A stretch of DNA of 64,000 nucleotides from Golubevia sp. BC0850 (GCA_012976225.1 JAAVVG010000011.1:434001-498000); one strand, 5' to 3'; shown: positions 41,515 through 54,138, numbered from the stretch's first letter. Notes: a model not told the origin generated them from the sequence alone. Program-made: numbers and translations.

Positions 41515-42638
41515 GAGAGGATGAGGAGAGAAAGTAGAGTTTTTGAATCCGTTGACGTTCATGTTTCATATATCCAATCCTTTTTGCAATTGTATTTCTA
41601 GGTTTCATTCATTAAATTAAATAAGACTTGATCTTGGTAGTTCACCATTAATGTTACTCGTTAATACAGGGGTACTAAGAAGGGAATGGTCAGAGGGGGA
41701 GTAAGGATTGAGAAGAACGAAGATGCAAGGGAAAAGAACTATGATCTGAAAAAGAGGGGGACAGTTCAAGTGACAAAGATGAAGAAATCCCAACACAGCC
41801 GAGAAGAAAGAGAAAGGGGGAATGAAGGGAAACGGAGATGGAAATAACAGAGAGAAAGAATCAAAGGAAGAGATGAAACGAGACAAAATGAGTGAAAAGG
41901 AAACAGAAGAAGTAAAGAGGAAATCCGATGGAGCAAAGACAGAAGGAGAAGTTGAAGAGGCACCAGATAAACAAAGGAATGTTGGTAAGTCAGGAAAGGG
42001 GTGGTTGACTACGGCAGAGGTTCAAAGCAAAATCTATATGCGCCATTTTGAAAGAATCCTAAGTCGAGAGGTTTGAAATTTTATATGTTGAATTTTGATT
42101 TACTTGATGAGTTCAACGAGAGGAAGAGAGTTGCCTTTTTGGACGTTCATCTCATCTTGAAAGCATACATCATCAGCGGAATCACCTATAGAACTTCCCG
42201 TCGTCTCTATCCTCCTTATCCTATGGTACGGTCCTATTGAGTCAAGTTCTGATCTTCATTCTTCTCTCCATTTTCCTCCACTCGATCCATCATCTGCCGG
42301 CGATTTTGAGCCCAGGAAGAGGGGGAATTGGAATTGCTAGACCTCATCGCATCATCCGCCTTCAACGTCTTCTTTTGCATTTTTTCTGATCTTCCCTTCC
42401 TTTGATTGAACCAGGACATCAGTCGGTAAGTTCAGAATCTTTTCCACTCTAGCTTGCTTCTTGACCCAATTACGTTTATGTTTACACAATTGAAAGAACA
42501 CGGCTCCCTCGCTTCAAGAAAGAAACAATACAAGAAATTTGAATATTGAGAGACAATAAGGGTAAGTACAGGGTAATGGAGGTGAAACAAGTGACGAGAA
42601 TGAAAGCAGAAGCGAGAGAGAATTGAAACTGAGAGACT
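41515..42638. other. Convergent region, no firm gene
   Basis: Between the redoxin-like stop and the stop of the GPR1/FUN34-type gene. A Lys/Glu-rich plus-strand frame (41822-42076) contains GTAAGT at 41985, and there is AG-terminated pyrimidine sequence near 42410, but no consistent gene model came out. Treated as untranslated or noncoding transcript sequence. Confidence 0.35.
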
Positions 42639-43959
42639 TTAGTCTTTGTATAGATGGGATAGATCGAAGACTGGAGGAAGGGTGGTGAATCCGGTAGTTG
42701 ACATAGCTAATGAGATCTGTAGGTACATTCCAACCACAGATGCGGTAAAGCCACAGGCCCCAGCAGCGGTGAGAAGATTGGTTCCTAATTCCATAGATCC
42801 ATCAGCAAGTTTGAAGTATCCGATTCCCAAGAGCATGAAAGTCATTGCTACGAAGAAGAGAATGACTACCAAAACGACGTTTGTTCTGAAAGCAGCAGCC
42901 GTCAAGATGAAGGTGTATACAGCCCAGGTGATGAGGTAGAATCCGAAGGGGACTGCGAAAGTGTCCCCTAAAGTGGTGGCGATGCCGAATGCAGGATCTA
43001 AGAAGAATCCGAGAGAAAGCCAGAAGCTGTTTGAAGGAAGAAATGGATGAACTGATCAGTCTTAAGCGCAAATTTTTCCTCCAGTCTTTTTGGTCTCGCG
43101 AAACTTACATTCCGAAAGTAGTGAATACCATCGAAGGGAAACTGTTTCCTACGATGAACTCTCCGATTCCTGCCAAGACCATTCCAATTCCTCCGACGCC
43201 TGATGGTGAAGAAATTAGGGGGCGGAAAGGGAAACAGAGCGGGACGAAGCGAGTCAAAAAATCGCGCGAAGAGATGGACCAAGAGTCAGAAAGAGTCGGC
43301 ACTGGCAAGGACTAGACGGTCATCCAACTCACCATAGTAGCATCCAATCAGACCAATTAGCGATTCACCCGAAGAAGCTTGTCTGTAGGAACAAGTGCGT
43401 AGCAGAGGGGAAGGTAGAGACGAGTGAGGGGAGCAGTCTCTGATCGACCATTGCAGGCGCACTCACCTGAAGTTCATAGCAACACAAGAAGTTGGAAGCA
43501 GAGTCAAAACGAAAGAGATGATTCCAATCGGGGTTGGATTTCCAAACCTGTTGACGAGAAAGAAGGGAGACACGCTTGAGTCGAGTGTTGTTGACCTCCT
43601 TGACCTTCAGCACCTACTCACGTCTTGATGTTGTCGGCTTGGCGACCTGAACGCAATTTTGGCTGTAGATAAAGTTCTAAGAGATTTAGAAATCGGGGAT
43701 GGAGAAGTTAGAGTCAGGATTCTGGGATGCTGGTCGACTGCTTCAAACTAAAGGCCAATGTCCAGTGGCGAGCCAGGCGAGCTTCCCTCCCTCCCTTCTT
43801 GGAGACATCCGTTCTAACCAAAATCCCATGATCATAATTACCTTCAAATTGCTCATTACTGAGCGTTACAGAGATAGGTCTGTTAAGAGCTGAACCGCCT
43901 TGAAGGGTGACTCCGTTTAGCCCAGCCTCTTCTTCTTTAGAAACTTCGTTGTGAGACAT
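42639..43959 (-). CDS. GPR1/FUN34/YaaH (Ato) family membrane transporter
   Basis: Exons 43959-43819, 43662-43622, 43547-43467, 43382-43333, 43199-43109 and 43026-42639 encode 263 residues. A soluble N-terminus of about 60 residues precedes six hydrophobic helices. FGNPTPIGIISFVLTLLP stands where the family has its NPAPLGL signature; GVGGIGMVLAGIGEFIVGN, FWLSLGFFLDPAFGI and FAVPFGFYLITWAVYTF follow the family pattern. Members move acetate/succinate or export ammonium at the plasma membrane. The signature differs at two positions (Thr for Ala, Ile for Leu), so substrate cannot be inferred. Confidence 0.88.
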
Positions 43960-45404
43960 ATAGGGAGTTGACGATTAAAGTTGAGGTGGAGTAGAGTAGA
44001 GTGGAGACCAAAACCAAGAAAGTGAGAAAGTGCAAGAAAGTGAGAGAGGGGAAAGGGAAATTTGGGGTAGGACAAGGAGGAACAATCTCCTTTTTATATT
44101 TTCCCAATCCGATCTTTGTTGTGAATTGTTAGCTCGAATCCTTAGCTTCTGAGCAAAGACCCACTCAATCTCTCGAGGCTCGAATAGAAGAGGGAAAAGC
44201 TTTCCGGTGATTCTAAAGAGGGTCATTTGATCAGTCAGGTGAAGGACTCAATCGGCTTGCAGCGCAAAGTCGAAGTCGGTGTTCAAACCACTGGAAAACA
44301 AGGAATTGGAAATGTTTAGAGTTGTTGGTTACCGGAACACGGCAAAGAGAGAAAAAGGCTGGAATTTCAAACACCGGTCCTACCTACCTCCTCTGAAGGA
44401 GTCAACAGGAGAAAATTGAATGTATCTTGGATGTCACACGACGAGCAACTCTCACTGAACCGCAGAGTTATACAGAGAGCTCATACTCAAAGCCAATCTT
44501 CATCTAACAAATATTGATGGGAAGTGTTCGTTCTCAAAGAAAGGTAGAAAACCACGAGGAGATGTTTTCGAGGGATGGCAGTCTCTGGAGAAGCTTGCAA
44601 GGACTATCAGCAAGGGAGATCTAAAAGATAGAATGACTGGATAAGCACCAATCAGGAGCTCGAGACAGCAGCGAGGAAAGAAGTCACGAATCGTCAACGT
44701 AGTGAAGAAAAGAGAGTGTTATGAGACGCGAGACGCTCTTCGCTTGTCGCAATTTTCTGAGATTATCTGCTCTCTCAATATGTAGTTAATAAGAAGATGG
44801 GCTCTGAAGAGAGGTGTCGACGACAATCTGGAGGAAGGGAGAAGGGAGAGAGCTTTCCAGCTCTGGTCTCAGGTTGGGTCACACAAGTCAATATATCGCC
44901 ATGCGACCAGCACTGATCTATTCTTTTTGTCGTTTCGATTGTTTGAATATCAGTTTCTCACCAGGAAAATGTGGGTGAGCTCCTCTTTGACTATCGTCTT
45001 GCCTCCTGTTGAAGCTCAGCTTGCAGGAGAGACCTTACTTTCAGAGTTTTGGAGCCTTCAAGCAGTGACCTAAGAATGCGATGTGTTAGAAGAGTCAAAT
45101 AGTGAGGTTCACTACCTTGACTGCTCCCAAGCAAGTCCTCTAGTCGTATGCTGCTGAGAGAGAGGAGAAATAATTGTGCATCGTCTTGTTCGAGTTGATG
45201 GTTTTTTCTGGGTCTGAAAAGACCTGTTTGGACACCTGCACCTAACCTCTACCTCTATTCGATTGGAGAAGAAGATGTATCAATCGTTCCCTTTCCTTTT
45301 TTTTCTTGAGGAGGCGGCGGCGACCACGTGGACGCTTAAGACAAATCCTTCTTTGGGGGATATCCTGTTTCGCTCAACCCATCCCAACCTCAAGATTCAT
45401 AAAA
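43960..45404. promoter_or_regulatory. Long divergent 5' region of transporter and RPL10
   Basis: About 1.4 kb without a convincing gene on either strand. It contains the 5' ends of the Ato-type transporter and of RPL10, whose untranslated first exon ends at 45405. Frames of up to 83 codons are present but lack family likeness and splice context. No tRNA or snRNA was recognised. Confidence 0.4.
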
Positions 45405-47244
45405 AGTGAGTAAGTGCTAACAGTTTTAAAAGAACAGGAGTCAACACCAACGGTCCAATTCAAATCATCAACGATTTCAGGCGTTTCCAAGGGAAAAAGA
45501 AGTTTTGGAGGTCAGCAGGAAGAAGAAGAAAAAACTTGAAAAGACTCTTCAAGATGGAAATTCGAAAGCAAGAGACCGCTCAATGAATCGCATTATCAAC
45601 GATGCTCAAAATTCAACTTCAAGACATCAAGTTGAAGATCTCAAATTGAAGTTGAGCCTTAGCTCCGAGCTTCAGCAGAAGATGCTTACTTGTCCCTCTT
45701 CCATCTCTTACTCGCGCATCGCTCTCAGTGGGACGTAGACCAGCTCGTTGCTACCGTTACTGTAAGAACAAGGTGAGTTATCAAGATCAATTTTGGACAG
45801 AGAGGACGGAAGATGGAAGGTGGATTGGTGGGATCCTCTGGGTGGTGGCCTCAGTCGAGTTGTCAAGAATGACTCGAAATCTCAATGACAAAGGATTTTC
45901 AGTTCCGATTGCTGTTCTTTCGAGAATAAGCTGGTCCCGTTCAAGCTCGAAAAAGAACGAGAGCGCTCCATGGAAAGATGTCGAAGCTGCGCTGCTGGAT
46001 TTACTGAATGACTTGCTGACTCCCCCTCCCTCCTTTTCTACTATCTTCAATAGCCTTACCCAAAGTCCAGGTACAACCGTGGAGTACCAGACCCAAAGGT
46101 GAGTCTGTCGTGCTCGACGCTTCAAGTCCTCTGCAAGATTTAACCCATCAAGATTTCAAGAGAGAGATGATGGTCTTCAACTGTTCTTCAACTTCACATC
46201 AACTTGCGAATCAATTCAGCCATTCAGCCCTCATAATCTGTCAAATCCTTTCCAACTTCAAGAGAACATGGTCATCTCACCCCAAGCTTCAACCTAAAGT
46301 CCGAGATCCTAACCTTCTCTCCACTTTCCCTCCATTCTAGATCCGTATCTACGATCTTGGTCGTAAGAAGGCTTCCGTTGACGATTTCCCACTATGCATT
46401 CACTTAGTCTGTGACGAAATCCAACAGATCACTTCCGAAGCTCTCGAAGCTGCTCGTATCTGTGCCAACAAGTACTTCACCAAGACTTCTGGAAAGGATT
46501 CCTTCCATCTCAGAATCCGTGTGCACCCTTTCCACGTCATTCGTATCAACAAGATGTTATCTTGTGCCGGAGCCGATCGGTGAGTTGAGGCAGGAGGCGG
46601 TTTGCAGCGGAGTTGATGTAGCTGAGAGGGGAGGGCTGAAATGAGGCGAGTGGTGGTTCTGAGATTGGAATTGAGATGCACGGTGGAGACGGGAAAGGGT
46701 AGAAAGTTGGGAGATTTCAAGGAGTAGGGTAGATGGAAGGATCGGAGTTGGGAAGAGAGAAGTCATGCTTATTCCCACCATCAATCGATCTCTCCTCGAT
46801 GAATTGATGAAGAGATGCAACTCAGAAAGATCAGATTCGCTCTCTAAGCTACCTCCCTTTCTCCAAAAGAAACTAACATCTGACTTTCTTCTCCTTCCCT
46901 TGTTCCCCAGTCTCCAAACCGGTATGCGTGGTGCCTTCGGAAAGCCATACGACACTGTAGCCCGTGTCACCATTGGACAAGTTCTACTTTCAGTTCGTAC
47001 CCGTGAAGCCAACAAGGCCACCGCTATTGAAGCTCTACGTCGTTCCCGTTACAAGTTCGCTGGACGTCAAAAGATCATTGTCTCCAAGAAGTGGGGATTC
47101 ACCAACATGAACCGTGAGGAATACGTTCAAGCCAGGAATGAAAACAGGGTTCTTAAAGATGGATGTTATCTTCAATACATTAACAACCATGGTCCACTCT
47201 CAAAGAACCTTGCCACTAGAGCTCGTATCGCTGCTCAGAAGTAA
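45405..47244 (+). CDS. RPL10: 60S ribosomal protein uL16 (L10)
   Basis: The coding sequence starts with the last base of an upstream exon (A, 45405, before GTGAGT), joined to 45729-45772 (TGGGACGT...), then 46054-46098, 46341-46579 and 46911-47244, for 220 residues. The protein begins [20 protein letters not shown] and shows [20 protein letters not shown] and [15 protein letters not shown], standard for uL16, which completes 60S maturation and sits near the peptidyl-transferase centre. No ATG precedes GRRPAR inside exon 2; the split start codon is inferred from the conserved N-terminus, the CTCTCAG acceptor and the AAAAA exon end. The C-terminus is intact. Confidence 0.95.
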
Positions 47245-47917
47245 AGAAGTTTGGTCATTTTTTCAAAAAGAAATTTCATTTTCAACACCCCATAGTTCTG
47301 AACCTTGTATGATATTATGTCGTCTTCTTTTCTTTGATTAACTCTTTTTAATCTTTCGACGTTGTTACTTTTGAGAGTTTTGTTTTGATGTTGGTGTTGG
47401 ATTCTTGAAGCTTGGAACGTTTCTCGTCACTTCGTTTCCTTGCCCTCCGTGTGCTCTGATCCCATTTGTCGAATGCCGCTTCCAGTTTGTTTTCATTGGA
47501 ATAACCTTCACTGCGTTTCCTGACTTTCTTCAGGTGCTGCACCTGTCAAATGTTTGTTTGGAGTTTCAATCTGCTTTGGGAACAAGAACAACACTTCGAG
47601 AAGAGTAAATACTGAAATAAATCCGAATAGACGGTCGATGACGTCTGCGGGTATCAATGTAAAATTAATGTACTGGATCGGGAGGTTGTTTACTTTTAGG
47701 CTGAAACCAGATTTCTGAGCAAGGGGAGGGGGTAAAAGGGATAGAAGCCAAGGGAGAAGAGAGGAGAGCAAGGGGTAAGGGTCTCCCTGTCCTAGGAATG
47801 CTGCGATTGGAAGGGAAATGAGCATCTGCTGTTTGTGTCTACCATCTTTCCTCTTCCTTTTCCTATTCCCTTTTTCCATTTCCTTTCTACATAACTTGCA
47901 ATTCTCCAAAAGACAAG
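47245..47917. other. Intergenic, no gene seen
   Basis: This holds the 3' UTR of RPL10 (A/T-rich near 47250-47400) and the 5' region of the Ser-rich gene. No RNA gene was recognised. Confidence 0.5.
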
Positions 47918-50900
47918 ATGAATCATGGTGAGTTGAGAGCAAGTCGATACCGAGCGGTCCATTTTGGGTGAAATGATATCACTGACTCCCTCACACACCG
48001 CCAAAACTCTAATCCAATTGAATCTCCTCTGCCACTTTCCCATGTTGTCAATTTTTGAACCACAGATTCGTCTTCATCGAGAAATAATCAATTCTCAGCT
48101 GAATCGATAGGAATTACAACTGCACCCTCTCCATCTCCAACCAATTCTACTTTCTCCTCTCTTTCTTCTTCTTCTTCTACCTCTACCTCTAATTCTACTT
48201 CTACTTCTAATTCTAATATTAATTCTAATCTTAATCTCAATAGATTGAATCATTCTCATTCTAATTCACAATCTCAATTCAATCCTAATTCAACCAGGCG
48301 ACCTACGTTGGTACCTCATCCTCAACAAACAAACTTAAGGAGTAACTCTCCAACCAATCTGGCTGCAAACTCGAATTTGACATCCTCAATCGCATCTAAC
48401 AGTAGTCAAGCTTCTACTATCATGACTGGTAGACCTAGGAGAGGTTCAGATGCTGCTTCTATAGCTAGACTTTCAGAGCAGGTGAGTACGCGTTAGGTTG
48501 GTGTTGGGATGGGAGAAGGACAAGGAGAGATTGGAATGAATTGATGCTAGAAGAATAGAAGAATAGATAAACACTGCATGCTGGATCCAAAGAATGGTTC
48601 AAATGATGTAAACAGATGCAGATTGGCATGCTCATCTCCATCTCTCCACCTCTCCCTCTTTTCCAAGTCGCGAATGGGACCTCCTCCTCCTCCCATGCCA
48701 CTTCAACACCTACCTTCAGACACACTCCATCGAATTCCACTTTTACGAACAACTTCTTCTCAAGTCCAGAGCCTTTCACCAAGACCAAGTGTCATGGTTC
48801 GTACCGGTTCAGCCGACACTTCTCAACCTAATCCAATCCTCAACCTACCCCCAAATCTTTTGGCCTCCAACGACCCAGCCGCTCAAAGATCAGCTTTGAA
48901 GAACTTTTTCAGTAGCTCCAAGTCGAACCTCAAACCGATTCCAAATGGTCACCCTTCAGAAATTTTGAACTCTCTCAATTCAGAAGACGATTCTCTAGAA
49001 TTCCGATGTTGCAGTGCGGTAGCTTGGGATATCAAGTGTGTCTCCCTACTCTCTGGAAGTCAAGATTCAGGAATTGGGATTCCAACTAGCGTCTTAATCG
49101 GTTTATGGAAGGAATTCGAAGGAGAGATGGAGGCTGAGCTCTTAGCTAGGGTTCCAGATTCAATGGACGCAGATTATCAGAGACAAAAACTCGCCACTGA
49201 GCAGTTCTGGAACGCGCAAAAGAGAGCTGCTGAAAGGAATCATCTTCAAAAAGTGCCTACCATCACTTCTAGTCCAATCTCTTCTGATGCCGAAGCAGGA
49301 AGTGGTTACAGCTCTGGAGGAAAACAAAAGAAGAGACCGTCTCCACTCAATCTTCAAGCTCAACCAACTCCTCCAAGACCTCAACTCATCTCTCCTTTAC
49401 GTCAACACTCTCCATTAGATATCTCTGTTCCTCTGGGCGTTCGAAGTCCTCCTGTGGAACCGTTACCTCCTCTGCCGGGCTCAGCTGCTCTCTCAACGGA
49501 CGCAACTCCGCGTGCTACTTCCAACCATCGATTCGACTCTCTGCACTCAAGAAATCGATCTCAATCTAGCTCTAGACAGGGATCTTCTTCACCTATCCCT
49601 TACTCTTCGCCAACTCCTTCTCCTACTGTGTCAACTTTCGCAGATAGGGATCGAGGACGTGCTCGAGTGGGAGGCCAAGTTCCTCGTACTCATCCAAGCT
49701 CCAACTTGGCTCCAGGACCTCAATCTCATATCAGAACTGGATCAGGAGGAAATCTCAAGGATACGACCTCAGATGGATCCTCTCCCACTTCCAACGAGTT
49801 CTCTAGAGCACCAGACCTCAAAGCTAGAAGAAGTCTCGGAAACCTATCTCAGGAACGTCAACGTCAATCAGGAGCTCCCAGACAGAAGGAAAACGTACCT
49901 CCCGTACCTTCTATGCCTATGGAAGGAAGTTCTGGATTCTCTAATCGAGAAACTAGCGGAGGAGCTTCCGTCAGTCGATCGCCTGCTCTCTCACGACCAT
50001 CGATCTCTAATATGAGAAGACCTTCAGCACCCAATCTACGTGCTGCCAACTCTCTAGCGGCTTCTATCAATTCTTCAGAAGACACTCTCATGCCACTGAG
50101 ACCAGGAATGCTTTTACACTCGGAAAGCTACGACCATTCATCTAGAGCTCCACAGTCGACGGGGATGGGGAGAACCATGAGCGAAGACAACAAAGGGGCT
50201 GGTCATTCAAGAGGAGTCTTTGCTCCTCCTCAGAATGTAGCTATGGCTAGGAACATGAGTGATCAATCTAATGGAATGGTTCGTGGATCCAGAGGGAATG
50301 GAAACGGAAGGACGGACTCCTCTTACACTTCCTCGGATAGATCTTCAACTAGATCTTCGGTCTCTTCTTCTCAACGACGTCATCAACATCAACCCTCTCA
50401 ATCCAGTGAAACCTCGGAACATCCAAGTCAGCGCTCTTCTAGCAGAGCTCAGGCTCACTCCCATTCAAGCTCAGTCAGCAGCAGCAACTCTACCGCTACT
50501 AGAACTAGAAACGAAATGTCGAGTATGGCTTCTGGATCTTCTCCTCACTATTCAACTCACTCTCAATCGAACCAGGGAGAATATCGAGACCTTTCACCTC
50601 AATTCAATTCGGCCATGTCAGGTCGTTCTTCTATCGCCTCTCTAGTCTCAGATTCCTCCTCAACTCTAGAGTCACCAACATTGAAATCTCCAGCTGAACT
50701 CTTTCCAATGCTTCCACGAGTCCACGGTGAAAGTAGAATGCCCTGGGACTCCAGAGACCATCAGGTGAAGAAGATTACGGAAGACGACGAGAATTCTTCC
50801 TCACTCTCTCCTTTGCATTTGGAACTCTATGGACCTTCTGGAGATCAGAGCCCAGCTCCAGGTGAAAGAGCTCTTCTAGGATACCTCAACACATCCTCCT

Positions 50901-51673
50901 CAGACGATCATACCGCTAGACCAATTTCTCCCACCATCAACTTCACTCCCAGAGCCGGTAGAACTTCTAGAACCGAGAGGGAAGAGTCGTCTAACGACCA
51001 TCGCTCCGAATCAGAAAGGAGAACTCCGAGTAAGAAGACTCAAAGAGCTAGCAACAACAGTGAGAACTCATCTAAACCACTCCAGGAATCACCGGAAGAA
51101 ATCGCTCCCTCTCCTACTACTCGTCGCTCAAGAGCTTTCAGTTTTGGTAAATCTTCTAAACCTAGAGCTGCAACTGTCTCCTCAGGATCTGCTGCCGCTT
51201 ACAATACTTTAAGAAGTTCAATCGCTAGTAACGCCTCTTCTTCGAAAGAGAGCGCAACTGCTGCTCTTGGAATTCTACTCTCTCAAGGAGAGAAAGGAAA
51301 CCCGCAAGATAACAGAGATTCAATTAGTAGTACTTCTACCTCTAACTCAGCTTCAACCTCTTCTAGCAATAGCAATAGCTTTAATTTCAGCTTTGAAACT
51401 AGTGGTACTGAACATTCGAATCACACTTCTAACAACTCAAATCAATCACATTCAAGTCCTGTAAAAAAACGTCCTAGCTATTATAGAAGAGGCTCAAATG
51501 CTAACACCAATAGTAATCACTTTCCTTATGAGGAACAAATGAATGAGATGAATGGTGAAGAAGGTGAAACTAGTCCAACGAATAGATTTATGGGAATGTT
51601 AAATCGCAAATCTAGAAAGGAATCCTTCGGTTCTAGTCAAAGAACTTTGACTTTTGGTGAACAAGCTTCATAA
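47918..51673 (+). CDS. Large Ser/Asn/Pro-rich protein, unrecognised
   Basis: Exons 47918-47927, 48066-48481 and 48668-51673 encode 1143 residues. The first coding exon is 10 nt (MNH plus one base). Residues 25-75 are Ser/Thr/Asn repeats encoded by TCT/ACT/AAT codons. An ordered-looking island near residues 250-335 (LEFRCCSAVAWDIKCVSLLS, then GLWKEFEGEMEAELLARVPD) is the only segment with helix and hydrophobic core. The rest is low complexity with many RxxS-type sites, suggesting a phosphorylated scaffold or regulator. It ends KESFGSSQRTLTFGEQAS. I cannot assign a family. The third-exon acceptor (TTTTCCAAG) was chosen because it restores the long frame in phase. Confidence 0.75.
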
Positions 51674-52498
51674 AACTCTCTGCTATCAAAACAGGCTACC
51701 ATTCTCTAATCTCTCCAGCAACATCTCTTCAAGCTACTATCAGTCTATCGTCTTCAAGCCCCGCAACATTATTGTGTATCCTTAGTTACATCTCAATCCC
51801 TCACATTTCTTTTCTCTCTGTCTCTCAAGATCTCGGATACTTTGATTATTCAAGGTTCCTTCCTCTTCAAACATTCTCATTTTTTTCCGTCATAGAAGCA
51901 TGTCTCTCACTCACACTCTTTACTGTACCACCTTACCCGCATGGGCTACCCACATTCTCTCGAACTGTGTCTCTCTCTCTCTCTCTGATTTCTTTCCAGA
52001 TCTTTGTATGCCATATTAGTTTCTCTTGGACATTTGAATTTTGAATCTCTCGCAATGGCATCTTTGCAGCACAAATCATCATAGATTGCCAAGGTTCGGG
52101 ATAAACTGAACTGACTTGATGCATTGGAAACGAAATAGCGTCAAAGCCGCTTCTTGGATAAAAGATCATAACAGACCCTCGTATGTACTATGTCAGCTGA
52201 ACAAGCGCAGTCGAATTTGACGATTCTTTCGAGCGCAGCCAAAACAAGGGGTGTTTTCGGAGCTTCTGTACCAATAGTCAATACCCTCAAAAGCATCGAT
52301 CTCTCAGCTCGGATCGAGTCTCTTTTGACCTAGTGTTGTCATTCAGAGCATGCTTACTCATCAGCTGTACGTTTACATCTCACCCTCACTCTCACCAATA
52401 TAAAAGACCTCTTCTGTTGATCCTAATCTCTTCCTCCATCCCTCCGTCACTTGTCGTGACACTCTCCTCCTTCATTGACACTTTCATCGTCAAGAACG
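51674..52498. other. Intergenic with promoter of MAPEG gene
   Basis: 3' region of the Ser-rich gene and 5' region of the MAPEG-type gene. Apart from the TATA-like element listed separately, nothing was recognised. Confidence 0.5.
52399..52406 (+). promoter_or_regulatory. TATA-like element upstream of MAPEG gene
   Basis: TATAAAAG lies about 93 nt before the ATG at 52499 and is followed by a pyrimidine-rich leader, a reasonable distance for a fungal TATA box. Confidence 0.5.
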
Positions 52499-53142
52499 AT
52501 GCTAGTCTTAAATCTACCAGTGAGTGGGACCTCGCTCTATAGTAGACCAACTCAACTTTGGACGTCACGACTGACCCTTCTGTACTTGTTCAATTTTCCT
52601 TTCCAGACTGCTTACCCATTCGTTCTGATTCCAGTCACCCTGTCTTTCTTGGTCAATCTTCATCATCTCTTGGCTTCTTTCTCTGCCCGTAGGAAGACAA
52701 ATGTCAAACGGCCAAGACAGCACGCTGATTGGGACGAAGCAGAGAAGAATCCTGATTTGATGAAGTTCAACATCGCTCAAAGAAGTCATGCTAACTTCTT
52801 GGAAAATGTCAGTATGATGCACGGATTTGGAGATCGGCCTTTCTGAAGAAACTGAGATCTCTTCATCTCATCCCCCCCCCCCGGGGGGCCTTTCCTTTCC
52901 CTCAGTACCCATCCTTCTTGGCCTCCATCCTCATCTCTGGACTGGTCTACCCGAGGACTTCAACCATCATAGGGTTGATTTGGGTGTCAGCTAGAATGTG
53001 TTACCATTATGGTTACTCATCTAGCAACACGGAATTCAGAACGATTGGATGGGTACCCGGGACCTTGTCTCTGATGGGACTTTGGGTTCTCTCCGGTTTG
53101 AGCGTCTCTAAATTGCTAGGAGAAGCAGAGTGGAAGTGGTAA
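52499..53142 (+). CDS. MAPEG family protein (microsomal GST-like)
   Basis: Exons 52499-52519, 52607-52807 and 52906-53142 encode 152 residues. A first helix (PFVLIPVTLSFLVNLHHLLA) is followed by a polar loop with LMKFNIAQRSHANFLEN-YPS, matching the FNxxQRxHxNxLE-YP signature of MAPEG proteins, then three more hydrophobic helices including SARMCYHYGYSSS. Members are membrane glutathione transferases or peroxidases of the ER or outer mitochondrial membrane. Length is normal for the family. The second intron contains an unusual C11-G6 run. Confidence 0.85.
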
Positions 53143-53471
53143 CAGAGCGACTCTTGAAGGAGCGAAGGCAAATCCAAAAGGAGGGTTTTGGGAGACAAAT
53201 CGCAGAAACTCCCTGTTTGATTGGCTGGTTTTGATTACATTCGAAAAAAAAGGAACCCGGTTCTGTGTTTGATTGACCTGCGGAAAAAGGATGCGAAGCT
53301 GTTTCGGAAGAATGTAAAGAGCTGGGAAGAGGGGGAGGAGGCGAGATGTTATGGGAGGCTGAGAGAGAAGTGGATTTGCGAGACAGTGGAGATCAAATTG
53401 ATTGAGCTTGATTTTGAGTGAGGTCTGTAAGCTCTTGCCTGCTTTTGTCTTGAGAATCAATCCACTTTGAG
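53143..53471. other. Convergent 3' region, no gene seen
   Basis: Two overlapping open frames on opposite strands (66 and 137 codons) occur here, with no family likeness or splice support. Most likely the 3' UTRs of both neighbours. Confidence 0.45.
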
Positions 53472-54138
53472 TCAACCACGTCGACACTCTGGAGAATCGG
53501 TTGAGATCAGATCGAGCTGGAAAATCCAAGCTTCTACGAGTTTGAGAGTGATTGAAGAAGAATGAACAGAAGCCACACTTGAGTTACGAGTTGAAACTTG
53601 AAGAGAAAAGGGGAGCGGGATTGGAGGATTCGTGGAGGTTGGCTTCTTCTCGTCGTCAAAAGCAGGACCTAGAAAGGTCTGATTGGAGGCAGATTCGAGT
53701 GGTCTCTGGGAGGAGGTAGAAGCAGTAGTGTTGAAGCCAGTACATTTAAGGCTTCCGTTGAACAGTCCACTTTGGGCGTTGTAAGAATTCTTTGAGAGAA
53801 CCGCTGCTTCAGGTTGAGAAAGAGAACCAGTCAAGCTCGAGATTTCTAGAATCATACTCCACTCTTTGTAGCCTAAGCTCCATCACGCCGAAAGAGAGGA
53901 AAGGTTCTGAAAGACACCGTGGTTTAAAACGACGACTGAAAACCCAGAAAGTTTGTAAACCTTGAGATCTGTCTGGCTCCTTTTCTCTCAGGCGAACTCG
54001 AGTCTTCAAAGTTATCAAGATTATCCCAACGTCTTGTAGGTGAGAAAGAGCCCTGAAAAGTTCTGAAAGGTCTGAAATTGCTGAACCTATTGTGCCAGTC
54101 TGATCGAAGTCGACTTTTGGTTGATTACGTCTAACCAT
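53472..54138 (-). CDS. Unrecognised 192-residue protein
   Basis: Exon 1 (54138-53961) and exon 2 (53872-53472) join in phase, giving MVRRNQPKVDFDQTGTIGSA, a predicted helix (SDLSELFRALSHLQDVGIIL), a basic stretch and then a Ser/Thr-rich second half. The donor is GTTTAC and the acceptor GCTTAG. No signal peptide or membrane helix was seen. I do not recognise the family. It is divergent from the small gene at 54287, with 148 nt between starts. Confidence 0.5.

Noticed and set aside
41822-42076. Lys/Glu-rich 84-codon frame in the convergent region
   Set aside because: Composition follows simple GAA/AAG bias. GTAAGT inside it gave no coherent downstream exon, so it is not listed as a gene.
53116-53529. 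137-codon minus-strand open frame
   Set aside because: It overlaps the end of the MAPEG gene and the end of the neighbouring minus-strand gene, and has no recognisable motif or splice context.
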